Assembly (NCBI GenBank): GCA_934045075.1
Contig: OW203724.1
Span: 17,475,143-17,539,142 of the forward strand
Length of the DNA: 64,000 bases
Source: Yponomeuta sedellus
Taxonomy: Eukaryota; Arthropoda; Insecta; Lepidoptera; Yponomeutidae
Reading direction: 5' to 3'
This document shows, piece after piece, positions 1 through 9,920 of this stretch (positions within the stretch are counted from its first letter, which is position 1; each line of letters starts with the position of its first letter). A program made the position numbers and the translations under genes. The notes under the pieces were generated by a model. That model was not told the origin of the DNA. It did no database searches and saw only the letters and a list, made by a program, of their open reading frames with translations.

Positions 1-2
1 TG

Positions 3-275
3 CGTATTGGTCACTGCTGCACACCCGTTTTTCTTAATAAAATCAGAGTACGAGATTCGCCCTTATGCGAATGCGGGCTTGAGGAGGGCGATCTTGACCA
101 CATATTCTTCAACTGTCGCAGAAACAATCACTCTTTAAATATTTACATGTATCTTCCTTCAATTAATATCCCTCTTCCTATAAACTTTGGTTGTTTATTA
201 ACATATCTATCCTCTTCTACTGATCTATTTATTATACTTATTAAATTTATTGGGGAAAACGAAATTAAATTGTGA
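3..275 (+). pseudogene. LINE ORF2 C-terminal fragment (Jockey/CR1-like)
   Basis: An open frame of 90 codons runs in from the window edge and stops at 273-275. It reads RIGHCCTPVFLNKIRVRDSP and continues with CxC, then DLDHIFFNC. This Cys/His-containing tail follows the RNase H region in Jockey/R1/CR1-type non-LTR retrotransposons, where the protein copies its own RNA into the genome. The start is outside the window, so whether the upstream part is intact cannot be judged. The assignment rests on motif memory. The exact clade is uncertain. Confidence 0.6.
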
Positions 276-923
276 TGTCTTTTGTTTGTCCATAAATGTT
301 ACTCGTTACATGTTGTCTGGTATGTAAATAGTTGCCAGAAAAAAAAGCAACTTATTGTAATTTTGTCTTTACAGATTCGCCTGCATGATTTTTGTTGCAC
401 GACTCTGCACGATAAGCCCGCAAAAAGGAGCCCCACTCATAAAATTTTGTCTCGATGCGCCATAAATTGTGTTTATTTTTTAGTTCATGTCGTATCAAGA
501 CGTGACACTGGCAGAAATAGTCGACAACGGCTGGTTGCCATTTCGCCAAAATTGAATTGAATTGAAATTTGAACATCTGTTAAATATTAAGTGGTATACA
601 CAAACGTCATTCAAACAATTTCAGACCGTGATCAGCTGAGAAGACGTCAAATAAATAACAAGTCTGTTTTCATTGACAAAATATTTAAACTTACGTTGTG
701 TATCCGATTTATGCAGAATTTGTTCGATCAATTTTAAGTTTTGTGATGAAATATGAAGTTTTTTTATAAAAATAAAATAAATCATAATAGGATTTATGAA
801 ACAAACTTAAATCATTATTACCTCGTTTTGTACAAAGCAAAATGTTTAATGTTGAAATAATAATATCTAATATTGTCGTAGAATGAAACGTTAGGGCTAT
901 CTCACCAATGACATTTGAAAAGT

Positions 924-1244
924 CTACCACGATAAAAACATTGCGGTATTGCGGTTTTTGAAAGCTATTCCCTGATAAATATTAATATAAACAAGAATTG
1001 AACGAGAATTATTATTATGCGTTATTATGCCAGTAGCATAATAACGCAGGGTTATTAAAATTTGGTCCACTGGCTGTATGGATCTATTACGCCTTGTAAC
1101 TGGTTGGATTGTATGTCCAAAGACGGACTCTTTCGACAGCCGGAACCGCGCATAGAAGCGTTTTTCATTTAACTTTGCCTCATTTCTTCGAGGCACATTA
1201 GGCCCTTCCTCATCCGACAAAGAGCAAAATGATGATAAGGACAT
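924..1244 (-). pseudogene. HARBI1-like transposase N-terminal fragment, left arm
   Basis: The frame starts MSLSSFCSLSDEEGPNVPRR and carries FYARFRLSKESVF and RSIQPVDQILITLRYYATG. This matches the N-terminal helix-turn-helix region of PIF/Harbinger nucleases (HARBI1 family). Homology stops at YYATG. The following codons are low-complexity read-through, and the DDE nuclease domain is absent. The segment between KESVFG and TRRN is shorter than in the family. It is the reverse-complement twin of the copy at 1670-1909 and cannot encode an active transposase. Confidence 0.65.
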
Positions 1245-1669
1245 TGTTTTTCACTTAAGTTCACTGATTAATGAAACTTTTTTACGATTTGAAGGACCTC
1301 GCGACCACTTTCAATTGTTACGCCTACTCAACTCGATTTGACAGCTAACCGTACTGTGGCGTAAGGCCGAATACTCAAACGTCATTCAAATATTTAAAGG
1401 CATCTTAATTAATTGACAAGCCGTTAAACACAAAATTCGTATACACAAACGTTAGTTAAAAGCTTGTGTTAAATTTAAGTGGAACACAAAATAACTGGCA
1501 GTTAAACATCACTCAGCGAAAAATTCGTATACTCGAACGCAATTTAGCGCGATTTAGCTGTCAAATAGGCTGTCAAATCGAGTTGAGTAGGCGTTACAAT
1601 TGAAAGTGGTCGCGAGGTCCTTCAAATCGTAAATAAGTTTCAATAATCAGTGAACTTAAGTGAAAAACA

Positions 1670-1909
1670 ATGTCCTTATCATCATTATGCTCTTTGTCGG
1701 ATGAGGAAGGGCCTAATGTGCCTCGAAGATATGAGGCAAAGTTAAATGCTTTCGAGTATTATAATGAAACAAACTTCCATGCGCGGTTCCGGCTGTCGAA
1801 AGAGTCCGTCTTTGGACATACAATCCAACCAGTTACAAGACGTAATAGATCCATACAGTCAGTGGACCAAATTTTAATAACCCTGCGTTATTATGCTACT
1901 GGCAAATAA
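1670..1909 (+). pseudogene. HARBI1-like transposase N-terminal fragment, right arm
   Basis: This 79-codon frame is nearly identical to the minus-strand copy at 924-1244 but keeps about six more residues (FEYYNET) before FHARFRLSKESVF. It ends one codon after RYYATG with a stop, exactly where the left copy loses homology. The catalytic DDE domain is missing. Both copies being cut at the same codon suggests that one already truncated, non-autonomous element was duplicated in inverted orientation. Confidence 0.65.
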
Positions 1910-2639
1910 CGCATGATAATAATTCTCATTAAATTCTTGTTTATATTAGTATTTATCAGGGAATAGCTTTCAAAAACCGCAATACCGCAATGTTTTTATT
2001 GTGGTAGAATTTTCAAACGTCATTCATTGGTGAGATAGCCCTAACGTTTCATTCTACTACAATATAAGATATTATTATTTCAACATTAAACATTTTGCTT
2101 TTTACAAAACGAGGTAATATTATTTAGTACAATAATTTAAGTTTGTTTCATAAATCATATTATGGTTTATTTTATTTTTATAAAAAAAACTTCGTATTTC
2201 ATCACAAAACTTAAAATTGATCGAACAAATTCTGCGTAAATCGGATACACAACGTAAGTTTAAATATATTGTCAATGAAAACAGACTTGTTATTTATTTG
2301 ACGGCTTCTCAGCTAATCACGGTCTGAAATTGTTTGAATAACGTTTGTGTATACCACTTAATATTTAACAGATGTTCAAATTTGAATGCCCTTCCACTGA
2401 GTGATCGATTTGACTGACGTTTGAGTATTCGGCCGTAAATCGCGCTAAGTTGCGTTTGAGTATGCGAATTTTTCGCTGAGTGATGTTTAACTACCAGTTA
2501 TTTTGTGTTCCACTTAAATTTAAGAGAAGCTTTTAACTAACATTTGTGTATACGAATTTTGTGTTTAACAGCTTGTCAATTATTTAAGATGCCTTTAAAT
2601 ATTTGAATGACGTTTGAGTATTCGGCCGTAAGCTATTCT

Positions 2640-4290
2640 TATTCTTTCTGAAAGAAGGCATGCGCCCTTCAGTGCGATGTATGTATTTTAGGCTACATAA
2701 AACTGTATTAATTTAGATTAAGAATGTATTCATTATATTTCCGTACTTTTGCTATTTGGTATTTATGTACTGTGTTTAAATACCTCAGCGCGTGACATTG
2801 CCAATCCGCGGTGGGTATTAGTAATTAAGACTGGTAGTTACTGATACCTATCTATACTCTGTCTCTGAGAAAAGGTCTGTGCCCTACCGTGGGTACATAA
2901 AAATGGATACATGCTACTTAAAAAATATGCTCTCCACTGCGGCGTTCTTTTCCCTCAACTTATTCTGAAATTGAAAGAATATTGAATGTATTGTGCTACG
3001 GATATACAGAAATCGTAGGGTTTCGCGTTAACCAAGGTACCCCAATATGCGGAATGGAGACAGTTGTTCGCAAATCCAAGATTTTCCACCGGGAGGGCAG
3101 AAATTAAAATCATAAGAAAATAATTAAAGTCCGTGAGGGGATTTATTGGACAGACACGACGTGATTAATTGGTTTTTCGCCAAATAACTTCGGCACCCGA
3201 GCAATAAGTGTCAATTTTAGCTATTCCGAGCTTCCTATAGGAAAAATTCATAAAGATAAATTTTGTTTTTTTAATTAATGTTCGTTATTAGTTACGAATC
3301 CGATAATGAATTTTCTTGAGAACTTTACTCAACGTGTAGCTGAAATTAGTTGTTTAAAGTAAATTACATGGTAATAATATCATCTATGAATCTAGAGAGT
3401 AGGCCGCTAGACTTATATTCGAGACGTCGCGGATAAGAATTATGGCATGTACCTACTGATAAACACGTTTTCTAAGTCACGTACATTTAAAAATGTATAG
3501 TACTCTTAACGATATATACAAATACAAAAACACATAGTTTATTTCTTAACAATTGTTTCCAATTAACAATTCCACTTATTCTTTTAGTAACTTAGCTGCA
3601 AGAACCAACCGAAGACATTTTTATAATAAGTGGCAAGCTTATGTTGCTGAATCATCATGATCATGAAACATCGCGAGGAAACTACACAGATTTTCTTAAA
3701 TTATCTTTATAGGCCTGCGTTCCAAAAGAGGAATAAGTATAAGTAATTTGTCTTTTATAACTTCAGACACTTCAGACAAATTCAACGAATTTTGATTGAC
3801 GTGACATAAGGTACGAAATTGGCAATTGAATTCACGTTATTTGTAGGATCTTAGGAGGCAGCTGATATCAGTTAAAAAAGCTACCGTTGTACTTTCATCT
3901 CATTATCATCATCCTTTGCCTTTTGCATCCGTATAGGTGATTTAAGTGACTGCTATGCCGATGAGCTTTGGGGCAAATATTTGGTTTCCTCTATCAAGTT
4001 GCATACAAAACTTTTGTTATTTTCAGAAGTACTTCAGTCGTGAGTTCTGCAATCGCAATGGCAGAAGTTGTGGTCAAAACTCAATCTTATTTTTAAGAAC
4101 ACGACTCCTACAGGCGCTTTACTTGCTCTGTAGTTAAATGTCTTTAGATATTTTTCTCGTGTAAAATCTCCACAGAGACAATTTTATAGAGCGTTGAAGT
4201 GTGTTAAGGAATTATGTTATAAATATAAATTTTTGCAAGGTTGCTACATACATAATGGTAATGTTTACGTTTATTAAAATTGAACAAAAG
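2640..4290. other. No gene recognised; possible LINE-tail scraps
   Basis: No coding exon is seen. Two short stretches (about 2655-2700 and 2865-2925) resemble decayed LINE 3' ends of the gcccAGCAGTGGG type. The rest is AT-rich unique-looking DNA. Short open frames here lack codon structure or motifs. Confidence 0.4.
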
Positions 4291-4299
4291 TAAGTAAAA

Positions 4300-4520
4300 A
4301 CCTGGGGATTATGGGCATTACCCCCTATAATAGCACAACGTGGCGCTCTTTAGGGGAGAGCTATATCCAGCAGTGGACTACTATAGCCTGACGATGAAGT
4401 AAAAACCTAATGCATGTTGTTTTGCGAAAGAGGTTGTCAGGATCATGGCAATTGGTAGGCCCTGGTCTCTGCCTACCGCTCTGGGATACAGGCACGAGAC
4501 TATGCAGTCCACCCTAAGAC
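4300..4520 (+). repeat. Two LINE 3'-tail fragments
   Basis: About 4330-4395 reads GCTCTTTAGGGGAGAGCTAT then CCAGCAGTGGACTA, the tail also seen at 21580-21635 and 44265-44325. About 4430-4515 carries the second tail (CAGGATCATGGCA, then CTCTGGGATACAGGC) shared with 5140-5215, 17885-17947, 39170-39240 and 53900-53970. Both are 5'-truncated and non-coding. Confidence 0.55.
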
Positions 4521-4879
4521 AAGGAAACCTAGGTTCTTCTTTGAGTATTTTTTTTAAACAGCGCAAAATTAAACAAATTCGACAAGAACAAATTTAAGTT
4601 TTTCCACCTCCTGCAAGCTGAGATTTTCCACATTCTTTCTAGTTACATTGCCCGGGAGGCGACAGAGGGAGACATGAGGTATGTAAATCGCGCTTTCCCG
4701 CGGCAACTTGCTTTCACGGACCACTGGGCTGATCATAATAAAAGAAAAGCGCCGTCGCCTCGCGCGAAAAGTTTGACCATAAATTCGGTGGTCCGCGGGC
4801 ACCGTTAGCCGGCCCTCGGCATGGTCTAGCACGGGATGCTACAGGCTCCATTGCTCGATAGTTGAATAGCGTAAAAATT

Positions 4880-5216
4880 ACGGAGTGGTATTTTTTTGTG
4901 GATGCATTGACTAGAATTGAGAAAGGAATGTTGCTTTGGTGTGGACATTGTTGAGAGGATGAAAGAAGAAAGAGTAAATATATATTTCGAATGTGCGTGG
5001 AAGGGCCGGTAAGGGACGCCAGCAGGACGTATGTCCAACGTCGACCAAATAGGGCTTTGGGGTATTAGCAAAGGGAATATTAAAAGTACCCGGAACCGGC
5101 GTGCATGCAACGACTTATGAACGTCTATGAGGCGAAGGTGATCTGTCACGATCGTGGCAAGTGGCAGTCCCTTGTATCTGCCTACCCCTCTGGGATACAG
5201 GCGTGAGGTTATATAA
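4880..5216 (+). pseudogene. Degenerate LINE RT C-terminus and 3'UTR
   Basis: The plus strand parallels the LINE end at 17620-17945: rearranged coding for MLRWFGHVERM-type sequence, then GGGCCGGTAAGGGAC, GTCGACCAAATAGGG and the 3'UTR ending GGGATACAGGCGTGAGG. Frameshifts and substitutions destroy the reading frame. It is a 5'-truncated dead copy of the same family. Confidence 0.6.
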
Positions 5217-5780
5217 TGTTATGGTATTTTTAATGACTCGCGACTCGCATATATAATTATAAATGTACCGAGTCTAATCGTGTTAGGTATAGTTAGGTAA
5301 TTCAAACTCAACTCAAACTTAAGGACAAAGGTCTTAATCAAAATAGCACAGAAACTGCTGCTTAATAAAAATTACAAGTTAAACTAGGTGTCCATTTCAA
5401 AATATTTTGGAGAAGTAAATGGACACTAAAAACTCCAAACTTAGACTTGATAAAAATAAGTAATAGTCAACTGTAGCGGCTGAATGAGGATGGACAAGAA
5501 CTGAAAGAAATGGCGTTGTGGGAGGCCTTTGCTAAGCAGCAGCCAAACATATGTCGATTGATGGATTGAAAGTTAAATACATTCACCCCGGACATTTCAG
5601 CTTAGATTGATATACTACGATTCTCTACCACTAAAACTCTCAGTCATGGGTTCGAATCTAGTTCCTGAGAGCAACCCACTAGCCCATCGTAGTGATTTGG
5701 GCAAATTCCTCTCAATAGTTTACACACAAATACACCGGCCCTCAGGTGACCTAGCTCTCAGCTCTCAGAGAGAGCGTAAT
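5216..5780. other. No gene recognised
   Basis: AT-rich sequence without a recognisable gene or clear repeat. At about 5490-5545 a short stretch resembles a decayed LINE tail (GGCCTTTGCTAAGCAGCAG). Confidence 0.35.
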
Positions 5781-5784
5781 CGAT

Positions 5785-6015
5785 GTAAAGCCTTGTATAT
5801 CCCCACTGCAGGGGCACGGGTCTCTTCCTCCATCGCAGGAAGGTTAGGCCATGCCTACCATATCCATATCCACCACGGGGGCAAAGTCCAGGTTGGTGGA
5901 GAATTGTAAGACAGTGGCGGGCCTTAATGTCAGAAGTTATCAAGCCGCCCATAAGGCCTCTGACATGGCTTAACGACTGCCATTAAATGACAACTGGCAC
6001 TAACGGCTTAACGTG
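5785..6015 (-). repeat. SINE-A family copy, truncated
   Basis: This is the reverse complement of the body of a repeat found at least seven times here (17180-17540, 21037-21400, 23735-24110, 26695-26805, 41065-41435, 55780-56010). Key blocks are CCCCACTGCAGGGGCACGGG, GGAAGGTTAGGCC, AAGTTATCAAGCCGCCCATA and TGGCTTAACGACTGCC. The conserved end is the GGGACATACAAGGGTTGAT side; the other end is missing, as expected for 5'-truncated retroposed copies. Confidence 0.65.
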
Positions 6016-6119
6016 CTGTAATCCACCTAGAAGTTTCCCATCGAATGTCCATGAATGTTCATGCTAGGGAAGCAGATCTGCTTTTAATATAATAATAAAT
6101 ATCACCGTCTCATACCTAC

Positions 6120-6360
6120 ACTACTGCTTGCCGCGTTTTTTCTGTTGGTTTTCTTTTGTTTCCCGAGGGGGCGGCCCGGCCATTAAAAAGGTTGGCTGGG
6201 GCGATATTTTATGGGATTTTAAGTGTGTTACTTGCTGTAACGTCCGCCTTTTACTGCCAAATGTATTATGAATACATAATTTGGCGGGAATGCGGTTTTC
6301 TTCCTCTATTTTGTAACTGTGTTGTATAAGAACTACAAATTCGTCTTTACACACTAACGG
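6120..6360. other. Unassigned flank of SINE-B
   Basis: No gene is recognised. A palindrome, GTGGTCTAGCTCCCTAGACCAC, occurs just inside the SINE-B copy at about 6407-6430. Confidence 0.3.
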
Positions 6361-6449
6361 TGAAGGAAACCCGCGGCTTGGTTGGCTCCGCACAGACTCT
6401 CTTTCCTGTGGTCTAGCTCCCTAGACCACAGGACTAAAGCCAGGTTTTC

Positions 6450-7623
6450 ACGGTCTTAGGCTGACATTCAGAGACGAATCCCAAGTTCACGCTTAGAGCA
6501 GTCTTAGCAAAGTAAACTAAAGTGATACTTAGTAAAGCGCCAAAATTTTCGTATTCATATTCGATCGGGAGCCGGAGTTAAGCATGAGCTAAGAGAAGAA
6601 CTGTCTTAAGAAAGTCATCAATATTGTTGTTTTTTAGTGATGTAGTTCTTACCGGTTTTTTAAATATTATATCGCTACACGAGAGCAGGACAACATCATA
6701 AAAGTTTATGTATGTGAGAGTGAAATAAAAAGCTCACAGATAATGCTCGTAGAACGTCAGTAAATGACGTTTGGCATCGTCTCTGAAAGAAAGATTTTTT
6801 TACATTCTTTCGTTGGCGGTTGGCGCCAGTTTTATAAGTTGGCGAAAATTGTACCTATTCTCAATTCTAAATTATTATTCAGTTTCGTTAATTTTTCATA
6901 GACTGTCACAGAAAATGACTGAAAGAAAAAGGAAAGCTCCTTTTACCGCGTTCCCATTGGAATGGGAAGACTTCTTTCTGTCTGCTCGTCTCTTACAGTG
7001 AACAGGGGCATTATAGCATCTCTAATAGTTTCTTTGTAGAAGCGAAAACGATCGCGAAATTCGCTGTTTGAATAAGATTCATACGATTTTTTTTAAGTTC
7101 CTTAAGTAGTTATTACTTTGCCTCGGAACAACGGCTACATCATCCAGACTAAGGTTTCCCAAGGCGTCTACTTCTTCTAAAAAGTCTATAACTTCAAAGC
7201 GATTAATTTTCTCCCAAAACTCCACAGTAAACACAATGCTGATCACAAACTCCAACCAAAACAATACGACAAAAAGGTAACCTCAAAGTGAAGAGAACCA
7301 AATGACAGATGACAATTCTATCTAAGTTCACGTAAAGTCACCAATATTGGCTACTTAGACTTAGCTAAGTACCATTTCATACTCAACTTGATAAGATTCG
7401 ATTCTGAATACGAAATATTTCTAAGTACGTGATTTTGACATTTCTGAGATCGGTCTTAGCTTAGTGTTCGTCTCTGAATGTCAGCCTTAGTGCGGTCGTT
7501 CCGAGTGCGCCATCCGAGTAAAGTAATGTTTCTGATTGGCTATTTTGGTGTTGTCACGAAAAACCGTCCAAACAGAATCAGTTTACTTGGATGGCGCACT
7601 CGGTCCGAGCGTACTAAGACCGT
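6450..7623. mobile_element. Hairpin MITE, itself interrupted
   Basis: Short inverted arms ACGGTCTTAG ... GTGCGCCATCC and their complement GGATGGCGCACTCGG ... CTAAGACCGT bound a small foldback element. Its left arm is split after ACGGTC by the 1028-bp element at 6459-7486. Once that insert is set aside, the left arm reads continuously and pairs with 7575-7623. This element lies inside the SINE-B copy. Confidence 0.6.
6459..7486. mobile_element. PIF/Harbinger-like non-autonomous DNA transposon, 1028 bp
   Basis: The termini are perfect inverted repeats: GGCTGACATTCAGAGACGAA at 6459-6478, with its reverse complement ending at 7486. TTA lies directly outside each end (6456-6458 and 7487-7489), the characteristic PIF/Harbinger target duplication. 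Interior frames (6771-7001 plus, 7079-7264 minus) are short. The minus one (EFWEKINRFEVIDFLEEVDA) might be a relic of a transposase N-terminus, but I do not recognise it securely. Confidence 0.7.
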
Positions 7624-8474
7624 AAAAACGCGGCTTAAGTTGTCAGTATGGTATAGGTGCTGGGCAAGCCTACTCTATCTAAAAACAATGCCCCAGGCAC
7701 TGCAGTGACCGAGTAGTCCCTTCTAGTGTGAGTAAGGTGCCACTTTATAAATCGTCTTAGCACGGGTTAGTGCATTAAAAATAAAATAATATAATCATCT
7801 CATTATGCAGATGCGAAGGCCAAAGTTTTTTTGATAAATATTTTTTTATTTCTATTTGGTAACTGTTGATTCCGAACTGTGAAAATTACGTGATAATGAT
7901 TATATTGGGTTGAAGACCAGTTCTAAACTGATTATAATTTGTACTTTTATGATCGTTACCTTACAAAATATAATCTCAATTTTTTTTTATTTCATTTTGA
8001 ACAAGAAAATATATTTCGTTTCATCTATCTTTGGTCTAGTTGTATTTTTAACCGACTTCAAAAAAAGAGGAGGTTATCAATTCGACGCGTATATTACTTT
8101 TTTTTTTGACTATGTATTCGCATAACTTCGTCAAATCTTAACCGATTTCGATGATTTTTTTTTGTTCGATTAGGTATAGCGTCCCATTGGTCCCATTTTA
8201 ATTTGGTGAACATCTGATGAAGACTTTCAGAGCTGGAGAACTGAACTCTTCATTGGACAGCAGCAAATAAGGCCTAATTATCCCTATCCATTAGTAATAC
8301 GCATATGTTTCATAAGACAAAGCGTAAAATTAGTCTCAGAGTAATATGGTGAGGTTCTGATGATGAATTTCAAAGATGGAAATTGAAAATATCAGCAAAT
8401 AAGTTAAGTTTTGATGTTACAAACACTTTGTTCATCAAATACTTTCATTCAGTAACTCTTTTTCTGGTGTCTGG

Positions 8475-8692
8475 TGGACATTGTTTCGAAGATCATCAGC
8501 TCGAATGTCGGTCTTGAGAGGTTCTAAGCTTCTATTCTAGATAGAAATTTGCCGTTTTCACTAAAGTATTTAATTTCACTGTCATTTTCTGCAGCCGAAG
8601 ATTTGGACGTCTGATGATGACCACCCCAAACACACCATCTAGGGCACCGTTGCACGTAGAAGCCCGGAATTAAAGTTGGAATGTATAATTTC
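8475..8692. repeat. Approximately 250-bp repeat unit, left arm copy 1
   Basis: The unit contains AAGATCATCAGCTCGAATGTC, TTCTAAGCTTCTATTCTAGA, TGCCGTTTTCACTAAAGTA and AGCCGAAGATTTGGACGTCT. Further copies lie at 14580-14800 and 14825-14915, and mirror copies at 19118-19720. The units are tandem and imperfect, and the first is split by the BEL/Pao insertion. Confidence 0.6.
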
Positions 8693-8811
8693 TGCTTTGT
8701 AGTAAGGTTCTAATTGTATTAACAGATCGGCTTGTTGAATGAAAAACGTCCTCTCGCTATGATCGTTTATTTTGCACTGCCTTACATAGAATTTATCAAA
8801 TGAATCGGACA
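8693..8811 (-). repeat. BEL/Pao 3' LTR
   Basis: This 119-bp repeat (plus strand TGCTTTGTAGTAAGG ... AATCGGACA) is identical by eye to 14422-14540. It is preceded by the polypurine tract on the coding strand and followed by target duplication ATTTC. Confidence 0.88.
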
Positions 8812-9077
8812 TTCCGCCCACCAAAAACAATTGTTTTTATATACTTCAATAGATAGCAAAACCTTAATTTTATTAGCAATGGACTGTACATTTTTTTTAA
8901 TTACTTTGACCTGCAAAATATGAATGGAATCCAAACTATTAAACAAAAATATTCACACATGCACGAATTGTTTTAGATATCACACTTGACACTAGTACGT
9001 AAACATGCACAATATAATATATTAACTGTAAATCTCATACTTGCATAACCGCCCACCGTGACTAACTAATTTTCAGG

Positions 9078-9920
9078 TTATTTAGGCAGTGGGATTATCT
9101 TATACAAAGGTCTTTTCAGTTCGTGGTTTCCTTTGCACTGTACGGTCACTACTCGCACAAGATTGTCTTCACCGGGGTGAAGATATTTGATTCGTCCAAG
9201 TAACCATTTTGTTGGAGGCATTTCTTCATTTTTAACAATGACAAGGTCTCCAATTGCTGGCGATGGAACTGCCACTTGCCATTTATATCTCTGTTGCAGC
9301 GTGTTTAGATACTCTGTTTGCCATCTCCGCCAGAAATCTGCAGTCATTCTTTGAATAAGTTGCCATCTTGCAAGCAGACTAACCCTTGTAGATTGATAGT
9401 CTTGATCAGGTACGCTTATTAAAGGTTCTCCTACTAAGAAATGTCCTGGTGTCAGTGGTGTTTCGGTAGAATTATCTATTTGGCAGAGAGGCCGTGAGTT
9501 GAGACATGCCTCTATCTGCGTCAGAAGGGTAGACATTTCCTCGTACGTCAGTTTTGTGTCCTTATTTACCCTTGACAAGTGTCTCTTTGCTGATTGCACG
9601 CCAGCCTCCCATAGACCTCCACATGTTGGCATCTTCGGTGGTATGAAGTGCCATGTCGTGCCATCATTAGCTAAAAGCTCTGCAACTTCTTTAGTCATGC
9701 TACTCTTGCCTTTATTAAACATTTCTTTCAGCTCCCTGGCAGCGCCGATGAAGATGTGTATCACTCCACAGATGTGAGCAATGACCTCTGCGTGCCACGA
9801 ATCTTCGAAAGGCAGCAATGAATGCCTGTGATGTGAGATCTGTGACTGCTTCGAGATGGATTGCACGAGTAGACATGCATACGAATAGGCATATATACCC
9901 TTTGGAAGCATGGTGTCCAC
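9078..9920 (-). pseudogene. BEL/Pao integrase C-terminal half
   Basis: From about 9790 downstream this frame holds the rest of the integrase: GAARELKEMF, TWHFIPPKMPTCGGLWEAGV with the catalytic-core glutamate, LNSRPLCQ, and the DUF5641-like tail WLLGRIKYLHPGEDNLVRVV, ending at 9078. The first 45 or so codons (from MDTMLPKG) are out-of-frame sequence upstream of the lesion. The CDS ends about 255 bp before the 3' LTR. Confidence 0.85.

Larger units (their letters stand above)
560..2627. mobile_element. Inverted-repeat PIF/Harbinger-type composite element
   Basis: Two long arms are reverse complements of each other: about 560-1345 and about 1575-2395. A second inverted pair, 1365-1556 and 2435-2627, forms terminal repeats of about 193 bp beginning GGCCGAATACTCAAACGTC. 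The sequence GTAA lies immediately outside both ends (1361-1364 and 2628-2631), which looks like a target-site duplication. PIF/Harbinger elements usually duplicate TAA/TTA, which is contained in GTAA. Each long arm holds the same truncated transposase N-terminus. A second copy of the terminal motif followed by GTAA ends at 2434, so two related elements appear nested or recombined. The left outer part (560-1345) lies outside the GTAA-flanked unit. Confidence 0.7.
6360..7840 (+). repeat. SINE-B copy interrupted by nested elements
   Basis: The uninterrupted sibling at 25671-25895 reads GGAAACCCGCGGCTTGGTTG, then CTTTCCTGTGG, GTCAGGATGGTATAGGTGCT, ATCATCTCATTA and GTAGATGCAAAAGGCC. The same order occurs here, but the left part (6360-6450) and the right part (7625-7840) are separated by about 1.17 kb of inserted DNA. 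A further 40-bp piece beginning CTTAGCACGGGTTAGTGCAT is wedged in at about 7757-7797 and matches the 3' tail of the tRNA-like SINE family. Confidence 0.65.

Noticed and set aside
7079..7264. Confident transposase fragment on the minus strand
   Set aside because: The acidic segment is only vaguely like transposase N-termini. I could not match defined motifs, so it is mentioned only under the mobile element.
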